Assembly (NCBI GenBank): GCA_046327755.1 | Contig: JAXLXW010000005.1 | Coordinates: 310,001-374,000 of the forward strand | Direction of reading: 5' to 3' | DNA: 64,000 nt | DNA from: SCN-70-22 sp046327755 | GTDB taxonomy: Bacteria > Gemmatimonadota > Gemmatimonadetes > Gemmatimonadales > Gemmatimonadaceae | Notes under the pieces: generated by a model | What the model was told of the DNA's origin: nothing | The model's database searches: none | Seen by the model: only the letters and a program-made list of their open reading frames with translations | Position numbers and translations under genes: made by a program | Shown: positions 43,999 to 55,091 of the stretch, in pieces | Position numbering within the stretch: position 1 is the first letter of the stretch | Layout of the letters: each line of letters starts with the position of its first letter

Positions 43999-45618
43999 AT
44001 GTCGCGCTCCATGCTTCGCCTCGCTTTCCTCGCCTCGGTTGCAGCTGCCGGGGTAGCGTTCGCCTCGACTCCGGTGGCTGCCCAGCGCGTCCCGCGCGTC
44101 CCGCGCGTCCCGCGTGTTCCGCGCGCCGACCTCCTCATTCGCGGCGGAACGGTCATCGATGGGACGGGGAGCGCCGCGCGCGTCGCCGACGTCGCCATCC
44201 AGGGGGATTCCATCACCTTCGTGGGCGATGCCCGCCGCGCTGGCATCCGCGCCACACGCGAGATCGACGCGCAGGGGCTCATCGTCGCTCCCGGCTTCAT
44301 CGATCCGCACACCCACACCTACGGCGACCTGCAGAGCGCCAGCGCTGAGCGGCGCGGCAATGCCGCCTACCTCATGCAGGGGGTGACGACCGTCATCACC
44401 GGGAACGATGGGGGCGGTCCAGTCAACATCGCCGACACCTTCACCACGTGGGAACAGCAGGGGATCGGGACGAACGCGGCCCTCTACGTGGGCTTCGGGA
44501 CCGTGCGCGGGAACGTACTGGGCGCCGGCTCCGGCGCGCCTAACGCCGAGCAGCTCGCGCGCATGAAGGCGATGGTGGCCAAGGGGGTCGACGAAGGCGC
44601 ACTGGGGCTCAGCACCGGGCTGTACTACGCCCCGCAGAGCTACGCCAGGACCGACGAGGTGATCGAGCTCGCGCGCGAGGCGGCGCGCCGCGGCGGCGTC
44701 TACGATTCGCACCTGCGCGACGAGAGCTCGTACACCGTGGGGCTGATGGGGGCGGTGCAGGAGATCCTGCAGATCGGGAAGGAGGCGGGGCTCCCGGTCC
44801 ACATCGCCCACATCAAGGCACTCGGCGTCGACGTGTGGGGGCAGAGTGACAGCGTGATCGCGCTCGTGAAGCGTGCGCAGGACGCTGGGCAGGTCGTCAC
44901 CGCGGACCAATACCCGTACACCGCGAGCGGGACGGCCGTGGGGGCGTCGCTCCTTCCGCGATGGGCCGAAGCGGGCGGGCGCGACTCGTTGCGGGCGCGC
45001 ATTCGCAATCCGGAGCAGCGCGACCGTCTGGTGGCGGCGATGACCGACAACATGCGCCGGCGCGGCGGGGCGGCGTCGCTCCTCATCACTGGCGGACGCG
45101 ATCGCAACATCGTGGGCAAGACGCTCGACCAGATCGCCAGGGAGCGCAACGCCGACCCGATCCTCACCGCCATCGACATCATCATGAACGGTGATGCGGG
45201 CGTGGCGTCGTTCAACATGAACGAGGATGACATCGCGCGCTTCATGCGTGAGCCGTGGGTCTTCACCGGCTCCGACGGATCGGACGGACACCCGCGCAAG
45301 TACGGGACGTACCCGCGCAAGCTGCACGACTACGTGCTGGGCAAGCACGTCATCACGCTGGAGCAGATGGTGCAGCGGTCGTCCTATGAAGTGGCCAAGT
45401 CGTTAGGCCTCGGCAAGCGCGGGGCGCTGCAGCCGGGATGGAAGGGCGACGTGATCGTGATGGATACGGCGCGCGTGGCCGAGCGGGCCACGTACGAGCA
45501 CCCCGAGCGGCTGGCGGAGGGGATGCAGTACGTGGTGGTGAACGGGACGCTTGCGGTGCGCGAGGGGAAGCCGACGGGAGCGCTCGCCGGGAAGGGGGTG
45601 CGGCGCGTCGCGCGGTGA
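43999..45618 (+). CDS. Exported N-acyl-D-amino-acid deacylase / D-aminoacylase-like amidohydrolase
   Basis: Secreted metal-dependent amidohydrolase of 539 residues in the D-aminoacylase family, which frees D-amino acids from N-acylated or N-blocked forms. A signal peptide (FASTPVAAQ) is followed by a peculiar RVPRVPRVPRVPR tract made of four 9-bp DNA repeats. Core motifs are LIVAPGFIDPHTHTYGDL (HxH), GVTTVITGNDGGG, HIAHIKALGVDVWG (Lys position and His ligands), VFTGSDGSDGHPRKYGTYPR and PGWKGDVIVMD. The start ATG 43,999 follows the hairpin/repeat leader. It ends 8 bp before the next gene, so it is probably in an operon with the HExxH barrel protein. Confidence 0.88.
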   Translation: MSRSMLRLAFLASVAAAGVAFASTPVAAQRVPRVPRVPRVPRADLLIRGGTVIDGTGSAARVADVAIQGDSITFVGDARRAGIRATREIDAQGLIVAPGFIDPHTHTYGDLQSASAERRGNAAYLMQGVTTVITGNDGGGPVNIADTFTTWEQQGIGTNAALYVGFGTVRGNVLGAGSGAPNAEQLARMKAMVAKGVDEGALGLSTGLYYAPQSYARTDEVIELAREAARRGGVYDSHLRDESSYTVGLMGAVQEILQIGKEAGLPVHIAHIKALGVDVWGQSDSVIALVKRAQDAGQVVTADQYPYTASGTAVGASLLPRWAEAGGRDSLRARIRNPEQRDRLVAAMTDNMRRRGGAASLLITGGRDRNIVGKTLDQIARERNADPILTAIDIIMNGDAGVASFNMNEDDIARFMREPWVFTGSDGSDGHPRKYGTYPRKLHDYVLGKHVITLEQMVQRSSYEVAKSLGLGKRGALQPGWKGDVIVMDTARVAERATYEHPERLAEGMQYVVVNGTLAVREGKPTGALAGKGVRRVAR

Positions 45619-45626
45619 GGCCTTCG

Positions 45627-48548
<2,922 letters not shown>

Positions 48549-48666
48549 GCCCCCCCCGCATCGAATCTACGCCCCCACCGCGCACCTACCGCATCATTTC
48601 ATTCCGTACGTCATCCTCACGATGCCCCCCGCGAGGTGACGTTCACCGCACGCCCGGTCGTGCGTC

Positions 48667-49779
48667 TCACCGCACGCTGAACGCGAAGACCGTCCGCGAC
48701 CGGAAGGCGCGCCCAGGGCGCACGATGGTGCCCGGGAAGTCGGGTTGGTTCGGTGCGTCGGGGAAGTGCTGCGTCTCCAGGCAGACGCCGGCGTGCGCGT
48801 CGTAGCGTCGCCCCCCCTTCCCGATCGCGGAGCCGTCGAGCCAGTTGCCCGTGTAGAGCTGCACGCCGGGCTCCGTCGTGTGCACCTCGAGCGTGCGCCC
48901 GCTCAGCGGGTCGTGCAGCGTGGCGGCGTGCCGGAGCGCCCCGCGGCGCGCCGGCGAATCGAGGACGTAGTTGTGGTCGTATCCGCGTCCGAATTGCAGC
49001 TGCATGTGCGGCTCGGCGATTCGCGCCCCGAGGCGTGTCGGCGAGCGGAAGTCGAACGGCGTTCCGTCGACCGGGGCCAGTTCGCCCGTCGGGATCAGCG
49101 TGGCGTCGACCGGCGTGTAGCAAGCGGCGTACAGCTGCAACACGTGGTCCAGGACGTCGTCGCGCCGCGTCCCCGCCAGGTTCCAATACGTGTGCTGCGA
49201 CGGGTTGATCGGCGTGGCCTTGGTGGTCGTTGCCACGTAGTCGATCGTGAGGCGGTCGTCCTCGCCTAGGAGGTAGCGCACCGCGAAGTGCACCTCCCCG
49301 GGGTACCCCTCGTCGCCGTCGGGACTGACGAGGGTAAGCCGCACGCCAACGCCTTCGGCGCCCTGCACCGCGCGCGCCGCGTACACGTGCTTGTCGAAGC
49401 CCACCACACCGCCGTGCAGGTGATTCGGGGCGTTGTTCGTCGCCAGCTGATAGGTGACGCCGTCCAGCGAGAAGCGGCCGTTGGCGATACGGTTGCCGAA
49501 GCGCCCCGTCACGGCACCGAAGTACGGCGATCGCGTGAGGTACCCATCGACGTCGGTCATCCCGAGCACGATGTCGTCCATCGTTCCGTCGCGCCCCGCC
49601 ACGCGGATCGAGGCGATGATCGCGCCTAACGTGAGCACGGTGACCGCCGTCCCGCGCGTGTTCACGAGTTCGTACGCGTGCACCACCGCCCCCGTCGGCA
49701 TGTGCCCCCACACACGACGAGATACGCGCGCGCGACCGCCGTCTGGCGGGGACTGGGAGGATGGGTTGGCAGCCGTCAT
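48667..49779 (-). CDS. galM: Aldose 1-epimerase (galactose mutarotase)
   Basis: Cytoplasmic mutarotase of 370 residues that interconverts alpha and beta anomers of aldoses. The galectin-like fold is seen in SPYFGAVTGRFGNRIANGRF, NNAPNHLHGGVVGFDKHVY (HGG general acid His), NPSQHTYWNLAG (second His), PVDGTPFDFRSP (DFR), GYDHNYVLD and LETQHFPDAPNQPDFP (catalytic Glu). This is the complete GalM set. No signal peptide. The ATG at 49,779 gives a short head before the domain. One Leu-Gly is TTA-GGC. It is not adjacent to other galactose genes. Confidence 0.95.
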   Translation of the reverse strand: MTAANPSSQSPPDGGRARVSRRVWGHMPTGAVVHAYELVNTRGTAVTVLTLGAIIASIRVAGRDGTMDDIVLGMTDVDGYLTRSPYFGAVTGRFGNRIANGRFSLDGVTYQLATNNAPNHLHGGVVGFDKHVYAARAVQGAEGVGVRLTLVSPDGDEGYPGEVHFAVRYLLGEDDRLTIDYVATTTKATPINPSQHTYWNLAGTRRDDVLDHVLQLYAACYTPVDATLIPTGELAPVDGTPFDFRSPTRLGARIAEPHMQLQFGRGYDHNYVLDSPARRGALRHAATLHDPLSGRTLEVHTTEPGVQLYTGNWLDGSAIGKGGRRYDAHAGVCLETQHFPDAPNQPDFPGTIVRPGRAFRSRTVFAFSVR

Positions 49780-49913
49780 AAGTTCGTATGGAAGTGAGTC
49801 ACGCGGTCGCGCCCGGATTCTGGGCGCGCAGCCCTCACCCGACAAGTGCGCCGTCTCTCTCAGCCTCCTCGCGCGCCCCCCTGCGCTCTGCCCCCGCTCC
49901 CCCCATCTTCCCC

Positions 49914-49941
49914 CTCGTCTTCTCGTCCTGTCGTCTTCTCG
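49914..49941. repeat. AGAAGACGAG-family element upstream of the methyltransferase gene
   Basis: The stretch CTCGTCTTCTCGTCCTGTCG followed by TCTTCTCG is built of CGTCTTCT words and is the reverse complement in kind of 50,580-50,600 on the other side of the gene. The same word makes the hairpin at 33,553-33,595. Confidence 0.7.
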
Positions 49942-49956
49942 ATCTCTCCGCGAGCG

Positions 49957-50574
49957 ATGTCCATCGTCCGTCCCGCCTCCCACTACGACGAGGCGTACTT
50001 CAACAAGTGGTACCGCCACCCCAGGCACCGGGTGAAGTCGCCCACCGACATCGAGCGCCAGCTGCGCTTCATCGTCTCGGCCGCGGAATACCTCTTCGAG
50101 CGGCCCGTGCGAAAGGTCCTCGATGTGGGGGCGGGAGAGGGGAACTGGTCGGTCCCGCTCAAGAAGATCCGTCCCGGGGCGCGCTACTACGGCGTCGATG
50201 CGAGCGAGTACGCGGTGGCGCGCTACGGCAGGAGACGCAACATTCGTTTAGGCACCTTCGGCGCGGTGGGCGAGATCGGGCTCCCGGACGACTTCGACCT
50301 CGTGCTGTGCTGCGGCGTCATGAACTACGTCGCGCCCAAGGAGTTGGCGACCGGGCTCAAGGCGCTCGCCGACCTGTGCCCAGGCGCCGCCTACTTCGAG
50401 GTCTTCTCCAGCGCCGATGACGCCACGGGCGACTTCAAGCGAGAAGAGGCGCGCACCCCTGCATTCTGGCGCACCCTCTTCCGCCGGAACGGCTGGACCG
50501 CGCTCGGGATGCACCTCTACCTGCCGACGCCGATCAAAGGAGTAGCCGCGGCGCTGGAGCGGGCGCGTGACTGA
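49957..50574 (+). CDS. Class I SAM-dependent methyltransferase
   Basis: Methyltransferase of 205 residues. The SAM-binding fold is clear: VRKVLDVGAGEGNWSVP (motif I with GxGxG-like AGEG), YYGVDASEYAVARYG (acidic loop), FDLVLCCGVMNYV (motif III/IV), and the C-terminal sheet with TPAFWRTLFRRNGWTALG. The substrate is unknown and no signal peptide is seen. ATG 49,957 is chosen at the start of the conserved N-terminal ASHYDEAYFNKWY segment. It is flanked on both sides by inverted AGAAGACGAG elements, as if it were a single-gene cassette. One Leu is encoded by TTA in TTTAGGC, a near match to the window motif. Confidence 0.85.
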   Translation: MSIVRPASHYDEAYFNKWYRHPRHRVKSPTDIERQLRFIVSAAEYLFERPVRKVLDVGAGEGNWSVPLKKIRPGARYYGVDASEYAVARYGRRRNIRLGTFGAVGEIGLPDDFDLVLCCGVMNYVAPKELATGLKALADLCPGAAYFEVFSSADDATGDFKREEARTPAFWRTLFRRNGWTALGMHLYLPTPIKGVAAALERARD

Positions 50575-50579
50575 GTCCT

Positions 50580-50600
50580 GAGAAGACGAGAAGACGAAAG
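50580..50600. repeat. AGAAGACGAG-family element downstream of the methyltransferase gene
   Basis: GAGAAGACGAGAAGACGAAA lies 5 bp past the methyltransferase stop and mirrors the element at 49,914-49,941. It is followed by two GCCTAAC motifs 8 bp apart (50,601-50,615). Confidence 0.7.
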
Positions 50601-50610
50601 GCCTAACGGC

Positions 50611-51483
50611 CTAACGGGACTTCTCGCGGAGCGCCGGAAGCAGCATCTCCAGGACCCAGGCGTTGCCGGGTTGAAGGTCGAGCGCCCTTGCGTAGGCGGC
50701 TTTGGCCTGCTCAGTCTTGCCCTCCTTCATGTAGACCTGGCCGAGCCACCCCCACGCCTCGGCGTGCCCCCACCAGGGAGCCGGTGGTGTGGGGGCGTCG
50801 GCGGCGAAGAGCGCGAGGGCCTTCCGGAGGCTCGCCTCGGCCTTCTCGGTGCTCCCGCCGAAGAGCTTGGGGCGATACAGATCGGAGACGCCCTTGAGCA
50901 TCCAGACGCGCGGGTTGTCCGGGCCGGCGGCGAGCGCGGCGTCGAGCAGGCGCGAGGTCTTCGCCCCCAGGCGCATCCCGGCCAGTGGCCCGCCTAACCC
51001 GATCAGCTGTCCCACCACCGCCGACTGCAATGCCGGCGTCTCGGGCCATGGGAGTGACTCGGCCGATCGCGCGAGCGCACGCTCTGCTTCCTCGAAGCGT
51101 GACTTGGCGCGCGCCGCGTCGCGACCAGTCGTCGCGATGAAGCTCCCCTCGCGATAGAGGAGGAAGCCGCGATAGTGCAGGAGCACCGCATCACCCGGGC
51201 GTTGGGCGAGCGCGCCGTCGACCAAGGCGAGCGCGCGCTCGTAGTCGGCCGGCTTGCTGGCGATGAGCGCCCGGTCGATCGAGGCGCGCAGCGAGTCGAA
51301 GGGGAGGGACGATGCGGACAGCGTCGCGCGCGTCGCCGAGACGGCGGTGGAGGCTGCGCTCGTGGAGGGAGAGGTCACCGGGCGTGTGGGTTGGGCGACT
51401 GCCTGACGAGTGCTCGCGACGAGCACCATGACGCACGCGATCCGTGGGCAGAAGCGTCGTCCCGACCTCGCCAGCGCGCACAT
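50611..51483 (-). CDS. Exported TPR-repeat protein
   Basis: Helical-repeat protein of about 290 residues. A signal peptide-like segment (IACVMVLVASTRQAVAQ) is followed by a Ser/Thr-rich linker and tetratricopeptide-like helix pairs, e.g. YERALALVDGALAQRPGDAV, SRLLDAALAAGPDNPRVWML and KAAYARALDLQPGNAWVLEM. TPR proteins are scaffolds for protein complexes; no enzymatic motif is seen. The start is uncertain; ATG 51,483 is chosen so that the signal peptide is near the N-terminus. The stop TAG is inside GTTAGGC. A run of 11-bp direct repeats lies upstream. Confidence 0.7.
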   Translation of the reverse strand: MCALARSGRRFCPRIACVMVLVASTRQAVAQPTRPVTSPSTSAASTAVSATRATLSASSLPFDSLRASIDRALIASKPADYERALALVDGALAQRPGDAVLLHYRGFLLYREGSFIATTGRDAARAKSRFEEAERALARSAESLPWPETPALQSAVVGQLIGLGGPLAGMRLGAKTSRLLDAALAAGPDNPRVWMLKGVSDLYRPKLFGGSTEKAEASLRKALALFAADAPTPPAPWWGHAEAWGWLGQVYMKEGKTEQAKAAYARALDLQPGNAWVLEMLLPALREKSR

Positions 51484-51529
51484 TCTCGCGAACCACGTCG
51501 TACACACCTTCGCCTGCGCCATCACGAAC

Positions 51530-51626
51530 GCCTCCACAACGCCTCCACAACGCCTCTCCAGCGTCTCCACGCACACTCACCTCGAAACGCGCACCCGCTC
51601 GTGCCGCCTATCCCGCCGCCTATCCC
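51530..51626. repeat. Two short tandem duplications between TPR and glycosyltransferase genes
   Basis: GCCTCCACAAC is duplicated at 51,530-51,551, and GCCGCCTATCCC at 51,603-51,626. The second runs into the stop codon of the glycosyltransferase gene. Confidence 0.75.
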
Positions 51627-52690
51627 GCCGCCAGTCGCTGGCGGACCCACCGCGCGGCGCGCGTGCGACGCGTGTCCCACACGTCATCCCGATACTCCGC
51701 GATGCGCGACGCCGCGTGATCGAGGACGCGGGCGACGTCACCGGTGGAGAATTGATGGAACGGCATGAAGGGGAACGGATGGTCGCGCACGCGGTCGCGA
51801 AAAGTGGCAATCGCAGGATACTCGGCGCTCAGTCGCGGCGCGAGTCGGAGGGCGGAGCGCATCAGGTCGCGCTTGGGGGCGTCGTCGCCGAAGGCGTAGG
51901 CCAGGTAGCGCGACTCGACGAGGTTCCAGAAGGCCTGGGTGTCCTCGCGTTCGTCGATGGCGTCGTACTCCAGCGCGGTGCACAGCAGCCCCCACATCAC
52001 GTGGTCCTCGCGTCCACGCATGTTCCGCGTCGGCGATTCGGGGGCCTTCTCCCAGTGGCGCAGGTAGGCGCCGTTCATGGCGTAGCCGGTCGGGAAACCG
52101 CTCCGCCACATGCGCAGGTTGAATTCGGTCCACTCCCCCCAGAACTCGCGGCGCGGGTTGAAGCCGCCGATGTCGAGGAAGAGGCGGCGGTACCCCGCCA
52201 CGAGCATCCCCTGCACCGGCATGAAGCGGAAGCCGTGCAGGTCGATGCGCGGCGTGGCCCGCCGCGGCTTGAAGCGGCGATCCGTGTCCTCCACCAGCGA
52301 CTGCACTCCGACGATCCCCACCGGAAGGCGACGCAGCTGCTCCTCCAGCACCCCCAGCAGGTCGCCGTGCACCGTGAGGTCGTCGTCGATGAAGGCGAGG
52401 AGCGGCGTCTTGCAGTGGTTGAGCTGCTGGATGCGCCCGCTGCCGATCGTTGGACGTTGGGTGTTGAAGTGCACATTCACCGCGAGGCCGCGCGGTGCCT
52501 TGCGCAGGCGCCGTACGACTTCGTGCGGGCGCTCGCGCGTGTCCCAGTTGTACACCACGTCAACCACGGTGCCTCGCGGCAGCCGGGCCTCGCCCAGCGA
52601 TTCCAGCAGCTGCAACAGGTACGGCTCGCGCTTGGGGATGGTGAGCACGCTCAGCGTCCAGCGTGGGGGCGTCCGGACGAGTGGGAGCAT
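51620..52690 (-). CDS. GT-A fold glycosyltransferase (family 2-like)
   Basis: Cytoplasmic glycosyltransferase of 356 residues. The nucleotide-sugar-binding start (WTLSVLTIPKREPYLLQLLE) leads to PLLAFIDDDLTVHGDL with the DxD metal motif, and later EFWGEWTEFNLRMW and HWEKAPESP where the acceptor/catalytic residues lie. The fold resembles GT2-like transferases; sugar and acceptor cannot be named. Its start overlaps the stop of the HAD phosphatase by one base (TGATG), so the two are made in a coupled way, and the GH1 gene precedes them. This makes a three-gene sugar unit. Confidence 0.8.
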   Translation of the reverse strand: MLPLVRTPPRWTLSVLTIPKREPYLLQLLESLGEARLPRGTVVDVVYNWDTRERPHEVVRRLRKAPRGLAVNVHFNTQRPTIGSGRIQQLNHCKTPLLAFIDDDLTVHGDLLGVLEEQLRRLPVGIVGVQSLVEDTDRRFKPRRATPRIDLHGFRFMPVQGMLVAGYRRLFLDIGGFNPRREFWGEWTEFNLRMWRSGFPTGYAMNGAYLRHWEKAPESPTRNMRGREDHVMWGLLCTALEYDAIDEREDTQAFWNLVESRYLAYAFGDDAPKRDLMRSALRLAPRLSAEYPAIATFRDRVRDHPFPFMPFHQFSTGDVARVLDHAASRIAEYRDDVWDTRRTRAARWVRQRLAAG

Positions 52691-53472
52691 CAGGCCTCCT
52701 GCAGGGTGGTCAATCGATGCAGCACGTCACGCCAGCCCGCGATGCCGGCGGTGGAAACGCACTCGACGTTCGGAAGGTCGCGCAGCGCGGGGAGCCAGCT
52801 GCCATCCTCGCGCCGCATGGCGAAGCGGAGGTCGGCCGCCAGGAGGAGCGACGTATCGTTGTCGCCATCCCCGACCGCGGCCACCGCTGCGTAACGCACG
52901 CCGAGTTGATTCATCTGCGCTCGCAGCGCCCGGGCGCCGTCTCCCTTCTCGACCCGACCGGTGACCGCGAGCCACGAGCCGCCGGACGAGACGAAGAGGC
53001 CCCGGACTCGCAGGTACTGGACCAGGGGATCGAGCGAGTGCCACGCGGCACCGGCGACGGGGCGCACGAGGACGGAGTGACGCCGATCGGTCGTCGCGTC
53101 GAGGTCACGCTGGTCCACGTATCGAACGTCGAGCGCGTGTGCCGCCTGCTGAACGGCCTCTCGCAGACGATCCGCCGGGATGCCGAGCGGAAGGACGCAC
53201 CACTCCCGATCGTCGATGAGCTCGCGAGGGCCGGCGTCGTGCAGCCGATCGTCCCAAGGCAAGGCCACCACGGCGCCATTCTCGGCCACCACGGGGGCCG
53301 TGATCCCCAAGTCGCGCTGGTTGCGTGAGAGCTCGAGCACGGTCCGACTGGAGGCGAGCACGAGGAGGACGCGATCGGCGAGCGGCGCGAGGTCATCCCG
53401 TGTCACCGCGTATCGCCCGGCGCCGTCCAGCAGCGTTCCATCCACGTCGGAGAAGAGGAGCACGGGGGGCAT
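52690..53472 (-). CDS. HAD-IIB phosphatase, sugar-phosphatase-like (mannosyl-3-phosphoglycerate phosphatase-like)
   Basis: HAD-superfamily phosphatase of 260 residues. Motif I is LLFSDVDGTLL (nucleophilic Asp), motif II VLASSRTVLEL (Ser/Thr), motif III Lys in GRVEKGDGAR, motif IV AAVGDGDNDTSLL (acidic pair). A class IIB cap sits between motifs II and III. The ENGAVVALP and GDGDND pattern is like MpgP and sucrose-phosphate phosphatase. It probably dephosphorylates a sugar phosphate or a glycosyl-phosphoglycerate, possibly the product of the adjacent glycosyltransferase. It overlaps both neighbours by one base (TGATG). Confidence 0.82.
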   Translation of the reverse strand: MPPVLLFSDVDGTLLDGAGRYAVTRDDLAPLADRVLLVLASSRTVLELSRNQRDLGITAPVVAENGAVVALPWDDRLHDAGPRELIDDREWCVLPLGIPADRLREAVQQAAHALDVRYVDQRDLDATTDRRHSVLVRPVAGAAWHSLDPLVQYLRVRGLFVSSGGSWLAVTGRVEKGDGARALRAQMNQLGVRYAAVAAVGDGDNDTSLLLAADLRFAMRREDGSWLPALRDLPNVECVSTAGIAGWRDVLHRLTTLQEA

Positions 53473-54989
53473 CAGGAACCATACCCGCGCAACGGTTCGA
53501 GGTTGCCTTCACCTTGCACCGACGATGCACCGTCGGCGGCAGCGCGCGTACGGGCGGCGTGACAGATCGCGCGATACCACTCCCCCGACCGCTTCAGCGT
53601 GCGGCGCTGCGTCGCGAAGTCCACGTGCACGATGCCGAACCGCGGGCGATATCCGGAGGCCCACTCGAAGTTGTCGTACAGGCTCCACGCATGATAGCTG
53701 CGCACGTCGGCGCCAGCGGCGATGGCGTCGGCGACCGCGAGGAGGTGCCCCTGGTGATAGTGCACGCGCCCATCGTCGTGCACGATGCCGTCTGCGGCCG
53801 GATGCTCGTCGAAGGCGCAGCCGCTCTCGCACACCTCGAGCGGAATGCGCCCGTACGTGCGTGTCACATTCACGAGCACGTCATGCAACGCGCGCGGCCA
53901 GATCTCCCATCCCATCGCCGTCCGATGTCCTTCGCTGCGCCCGAAGGCACTCTCGATGCGAAGCACGCGTGTCGATGCCGTGGTGAAGTCGGCGTGCGCG
54001 CCGGTGGTGCGCTCGTCCGACAGCACGTCGAACAGGAAGTACGGAAGGTCGGGGCGATTGTCGCCGCCACTGCTCACCACGAGCCGGTAGTAGGTATTCA
54101 CCCCAACGAAGTCGAGCGGCACGCGCATCCGCCCATCGTCGCCCGGCTCCATGGCCAGCGCTTCGAGCGGTATGCTGTCGAGGAACGGTTGGGGATACTG
54201 CCCTGTCATCAATGGCCCGAGAAACAGGTGATTGAAGACAGCGTCGGCGTACCGCGTCGCTTGCTGATCGCTTGGCGAGTCGGTGGCCGCCTCGCACGGT
54301 GCGAGGGCGAAGACGGAGCCCACCCGAAGGTCGCGGCGCTCGCTCTTCACGGCGCGGAAGCCGTCGGCGTGCGCCATCGTGATCACGTGCACCGCGCGCA
54401 GGAAGTCGCGCAGGCTCTGTCGTCCGGGGGCATACCGTCCCAGGAGGTAGCCGCGCGAGGCGAAGATGAACGGCTCGTTGAACAGCGACCAGTCGCGCAC
54501 GCGGTCGCCGAGGGCGCGCGCGACTCGTGCGGCATAATCGACGAAGCGCGCGGCGGTGTCGCGCGCGGCCCACCCGCCGGCGTCCTCGAGTGCCTGCGGG
54601 AGGTCCCAGTGGTACAGCGTGGGGAAGGGGCGGATCCCGCGCGCCAGCAGCCCGTCGACCAGGCGGTCGTAGAAGTCGAGTCCGGCGGGGTTCACCGCCC
54701 CGCTTCCGCTCGGTTGGATGCGGGGCCACGCGATCGAGAATCGGTAGCTTCCCACTCCAAGTCGGCGCAGCAGCGCGAGGTCCTCCTCGAGCCGATGGTA
54801 GTGGTCGCATGCGACGGCGGCCGTCTCCGCGCGTTCGATCGCGCCGGGACGCTCCGCGAAGCTGTCCCAGATGGATCGCCCACGCCCGTCAGCTTCGAGC
54901 GCCCCCTCGATCTGGTACGCCGAGGTCGCCACGCCCCAGAGGAAATCGCGGGGAAACCGCGCGACCGTCGCGTCCACGTGAGTCGCCAT
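53472..54989 (-). CDS. Glycoside hydrolase family 1 beta-glucosidase-like
   Basis: GH1 enzyme of 505 residues, a little longer than the usual 450 because of a C-terminal extension. Conserved GH1 elements are the start FPRDFLWGVATSAYQIEGAL, SIAWPRIQPSG, PTLYHWDLPQAL, and the acid/base Glu in WSLFNEPFIFASRG. The nucleophile region reads PLEVCESGCAFDEH, where most GH1 enzymes have T/V-x-ENG; the Glu is kept but the following Asn is Ser. The aglycone site ends with AWSLYDNFEWASGY and RFGIVHVDF. No signal peptide, so it acts in the cytoplasm on imported beta-glycosides. First gene of the GH1-HAD-GT unit with one-base overlaps; the start is ATG 54,989. Confidence 0.9.
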   Translation of the reverse strand: MATHVDATVARFPRDFLWGVATSAYQIEGALEADGRGRSIWDSFAERPGAIERAETAAVACDHYHRLEEDLALLRRLGVGSYRFSIAWPRIQPSGSGAVNPAGLDFYDRLVDGLLARGIRPFPTLYHWDLPQALEDAGGWAARDTAARFVDYAARVARALGDRVRDWSLFNEPFIFASRGYLLGRYAPGRQSLRDFLRAVHVITMAHADGFRAVKSERRDLRVGSVFALAPCEAATDSPSDQQATRYADAVFNHLFLGPLMTGQYPQPFLDSIPLEALAMEPGDDGRMRVPLDFVGVNTYYRLVVSSGGDNRPDLPYFLFDVLSDERTTGAHADFTTASTRVLRIESAFGRSEGHRTAMGWEIWPRALHDVLVNVTRTYGRIPLEVCESGCAFDEHPAADGIVHDDGRVHYHQGHLLAVADAIAAGADVRSYHAWSLYDNFEWASGYRPRFGIVHVDFATQRRTLKRSGEWYRAICHAARTRAAADGASSVQGEGNLEPLRGYGS

Positions 54990-55091
54990 CACCCATGCAA
55001 CGTACGCCGCTGCCGGGAGGGTCGGAACCCCTTGTGTATCCAACCGATCCCGGCCGCTGCGCGCCCTCATCGCGCGCGCACACCTTCGACC

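Noticed and set aside
51620..53472. Complete mannosylglycerate synthesis pathway (MPGS plus MPGP).
   Set aside because: The phosphatase resembles MPGP but the glycosyltransferase lacks recognisable MPGS features, so only a general sugar-phosphate role is claimed.
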